7,165 nt of DNA from assembly GCA_017990865.1 (NCBI GenBank), contig JAGNNB010000155.1:1-7165 (forward strand), written 5' to 3'. This document shows positions 5,741-7,165 of this stretch, in pieces. Within the stretch, counting starts at the first letter, position 1. Each line of letters opens with the position of its first letter. Source of the DNA: Lysobacteraceae bacterium. Lineage in GTDB: Bacteria > Pseudomonadota > Gammaproteobacteria > Xanthomonadales > Xanthomonadaceae. The position numbers and the translations under genes were made by a program. The notes below the pieces were generated by a model. It ran no database searches, was not told where the DNA came from, and saw nothing but the letters and a program-made list of their open reading frames with translations.

Positions 5741-6937
5741 ATGCGTCAGACCTCTTCGCACCGCAGCTCTCGTTTCTTCGCCACCGCCGCGATCGCTGGC
5801 GTCACCGCGCTGACCGGCGCCATCGCCGGTCTTTCGGGCGATGTCGGCGCCGCGCCGCTGCTCAAACGCCTCTACGAAGCCGATCTCGCCGCGCCCCGCG
5901 CGAATCTGGCGAAAACCAACCCTCTTCGCGTCGGCCTTTACGCCGTCGGCGACAACCGCGTCGAAGTGGTGCTGACCAATACCAGCCGGAAGACGGTCCG
6001 CATCCCGTACTGGCAATTGCCCTCGGCGATGCACGAGTCCAACGTCTTTCGGGTCAGCCGGAACGGCGAACCGGTGCCCTTCGACGGCGCGATGGTCAAA
6101 CGCCGCCCGCCCAGCGCCTCGGATTTCGCGATCCTGCGCCCGGGCCGGACTTATCGCACGGTCGTCGACCTCTCCGTCGCCTACGACATGAGCGCCGGCG
6201 GCCACTACACCGTGTCGTTCGAATCGCCGCTGCAGTTCGCCTCCCTGACCGGCAGCGAACGCCTCCAGCAAACCAACGGCGCACCGATGGCCGCGAAAAG
6301 CGCGCCGATCCAGGTGCGCGCGGTCGCCGCGGTCACGCCCGCCAACGGCCGTCCGCGTCCGCCGGTGTTCAGCTCGCGCCGCGACAACTCCAACTCGGCG
6401 TTCGGGTTGAACCTGACCTACGTCGGCTGCACGACCGATCGTCAGGATCAGCTCGGCAACGCCGTGATCGCCGCGCGCAACTACGCCGAAAACGCCAAGG
6501 GCTATCTCAACAGCGGCACGGCCGGCGCGCGTTATACCTCGTGGTTCGGCGCCTACACCTCCACGCGCTACAGCACGGCGCAGCAGCACTTCGTCAGCAT
6601 CGACACGGCGATGGACCAGAACAACGGTGCGCTCACGCTCAATTGCAACTGCACCGCGGTGCCGGATCCGAACAACACCTACGCCTACGTGTTCAAGTCG
6701 GAGCATTACCAGATCTATCTCTGCGGCGCGTTCTGGCAAGCCCCGCTGCTGGGCACCGACTCCAAAGCCGGCACGCTGATTCACGAGATGAGTCACTTCA
6801 ACATCGTGGCCTCCACCGACGATCATATCTACGGCCAAACCGGGGCCAGGAACTTGGCCAACACCGATCCGGCGTTGGCGGTGGACAACGCCGACAGCCA
6901 CGAGTACTTCGCGGAAAACACGCCGTTCCAGAACTGA
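5741..6937 (+). CDS. Secreted M35 (aspzincin) metalloprotease, Lys-N-like, copy 2
   Basis: This 398-residue paralogue of the gene at 4379 is about two-thirds identical to it over the catalytic domain and over half identical in the N-terminal domain, counted by eye. A signal peptide spans residues 1 to about 38 (an Arg-containing start, a hydrophobic core 12-31, then VGAA). The presumed propeptide domain is at about 60-193. It is followed by a longer, Pro/Arg/Asn-rich linker (about 196-222) than in copy 1. The catalytic domain is at about 226-398. Zinc and catalytic residues are H348, E349, H352 and D361, and Y364 is conserved. The usual GTxxD motif reads STDD, with S358 for Gly, and the next residues are H-I instead of W-A. 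D385 and E388 keep the acidic lysine-selecting pair. Four cysteines (C230, C302, C304, C328) are kept. It is likely active and exported; altered fine specificity is inference. Confidence 0.92.
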   Translation: MRQTSSHRSSRFFATAAIAGVTALTGAIAGLSGDVGAAPLLKRLYEADLAAPRANLAKTNPLRVGLYAVGDNRVEVVLTNTSRKTVRIPYWQLPSAMHESNVFRVSRNGEPVPFDGAMVKRRPPSASDFAILRPGRTYRTVVDLSVAYDMSAGGHYTVSFESPLQFASLTGSERLQQTNGAPMAAKSAPIQVRAVAAVTPANGRPRPPVFSSRRDNSNSAFGLNLTYVGCTTDRQDQLGNAVIAARNYAENAKGYLNSGTAGARYTSWFGAYTSTRYSTAQQHFVSIDTAMDQNNGALTLNCNCTAVPDPNNTYAYVFKSEHYQIYLCGAFWQAPLLGTDSKAGTLIHEMSHFNIVASTDDHIYGQTGARNLANTDPALAVDNADSHEYFAENTPFQN

Positions 6938-6967
6938 ACAGCGCCCGCCGCACGCAACGACGATTCG

Positions 6968-6991
6968 CACGGCCCGCTTCGGCGGGCCGTG
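6968..6991 (+). terminator. Terminator hairpin downstream of protease copy 2
   Basis: CACGGCCCGC (6968-6977) pairs perfectly with GCGGGCCGTG (6982-6991) around a TTCG tetraloop, 30 bases after the stop codon. It is followed by TTCGTTCC, a modest T-rich tail. It probably terminates the protease transcript. Confidence 0.6.
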
Positions 6992-7069
6992 TTCGTTCCA
7001 GCCTTCGAACGCGGCATCGCCGCCCCACCGATGGCCTATGCGTCCGCGGCGCCTCGCGTGCCATCATGC

Positions 7070-7091
7070 GCGCGCAGACCGTTCTGCGCGC
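7070..7091. other. Hairpin just upstream of the last gene
   Basis: GCGCGCAG and CTGCGCGC form a perfect 8-bp stem with an ACCGTT loop, ending 12 bases before the ATG at 7104. It could affect translation of that gene or be chance in GC-rich DNA. Confidence 0.25.
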
Positions 7092-7103
7092 TCGTCGGAC
7101 GTC

Positions 7104-7165
7104 ATGGACAACCAAACCCTGCTCTACATTTTCGCCGCGATCCTGATCGTGGTCGGCCTGCTCGG
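7104..7165 (+). CDS. N-terminus of a membrane protein, possibly DUF456 family (cut by the window edge)
   Basis: Only the first 20 codons are present (MDNQTLLYIF, then a hydrophobic run to VVGLLG). A short polar start followed by a transmembrane helix ending in IVVGLLG resembles the beginning of DUF456 membrane proteins as I remember them. The ribosome-binding site is weak. The identity is tentative because nearly the whole gene lies outside the window. Confidence 0.45.
   Translation, partial: MDNQTLLYIFAAILIVVGLL

Noticed and set aside
5516..6970. A 484-codon minus-strand open frame opposite the second protease
   Set aside because: It is antisense to a clearly conserved gene, and its protein is low-complexity (Arg/Gly/Ala/Val) without motifs. 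The similar frame at 4418-5497 opposite the first protease is rejected for the same reason.
4882..7146. A 754-codon plus-strand open frame across both protease genes
   Set aside because: It is Arg/Gln/Ser-rich, matches no family, and lies in a different frame from two genes with intact catalytic motifs, signal peptides and ribosome-binding sites. Its length is an effect of high GC.

Overview
The window is about 7.2 kb of GC-rich bacterial chromosome. It most likely comes from a Lysobacter-like member of the Xanthomonadaceae. The lineage call is an inference from four things: the GC-biased codon use, a small membrane protein of a type I associate with this family (DUF6116-like), GTAG-headed palindromic repeats like those of Stenotrophomonas and its relatives, and secreted M35 proteases of the Lys-N type. 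There are no tRNA or rRNA genes, no CRISPR array and no transposase gene.

Layout, left to right. Positions 1-706 (minus strand, running off the left edge) encode an envelope protein with a glycine-zipper domain. A divergent intergenic region follows, containing a terminator-shaped hairpin that faces the minus strand. Next is a probable two-gene plus-strand unit, a small two-helix membrane protein (985-1233) and a YjjV-type TatD family metal-dependent hydrolase (1246-2046). It converges on the minus-strand tcdA gene (2373-3212), which encodes the tRNA t6A dehydratase. The 326 bp between the two convergent stop codons is crowded. It holds an 18-bp palindrome with a T-tract that serves as a terminator, a 38-bp-period array of related palindromes, a decayed second copy of the last ~100 bp of tcdA, and an inverted pair of GTAG-type REP hairpins.

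Divergent from tcdA is a membrane-anchored c-type cytochrome-like protein (3456-3902) with a CxxCH motif at its very C-terminus, followed by a strong hairpin. After a 476-bp stretch without a convincing gene come two tandem, paralogous, secreted M35 (aspzincin) metalloproteases (4379-5482 and 5741-6937). Each has a signal peptide, a beta-rich N-terminal pro-domain and a catalytic domain closely resembling fungal peptidyl-Lys metalloendopeptidase (Lys-N). Each also has its own ribosome-binding site and downstream hairpin. The right edge (7104-7165) holds only the first 20 codons of a membrane protein, perhaps of the DUF456 family.

The genes do not form one pathway. The left half is housekeeping and envelope functions in ordinary chromosomal context. 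The right half is a small secreted-protease locus made by duplication. The most unusual structure is the repeat-filled convergent junction with the tcdA gene-end relic. The most interesting biology is the paired Lys-N-like proteases. I found no sign of a defence or mobile system.
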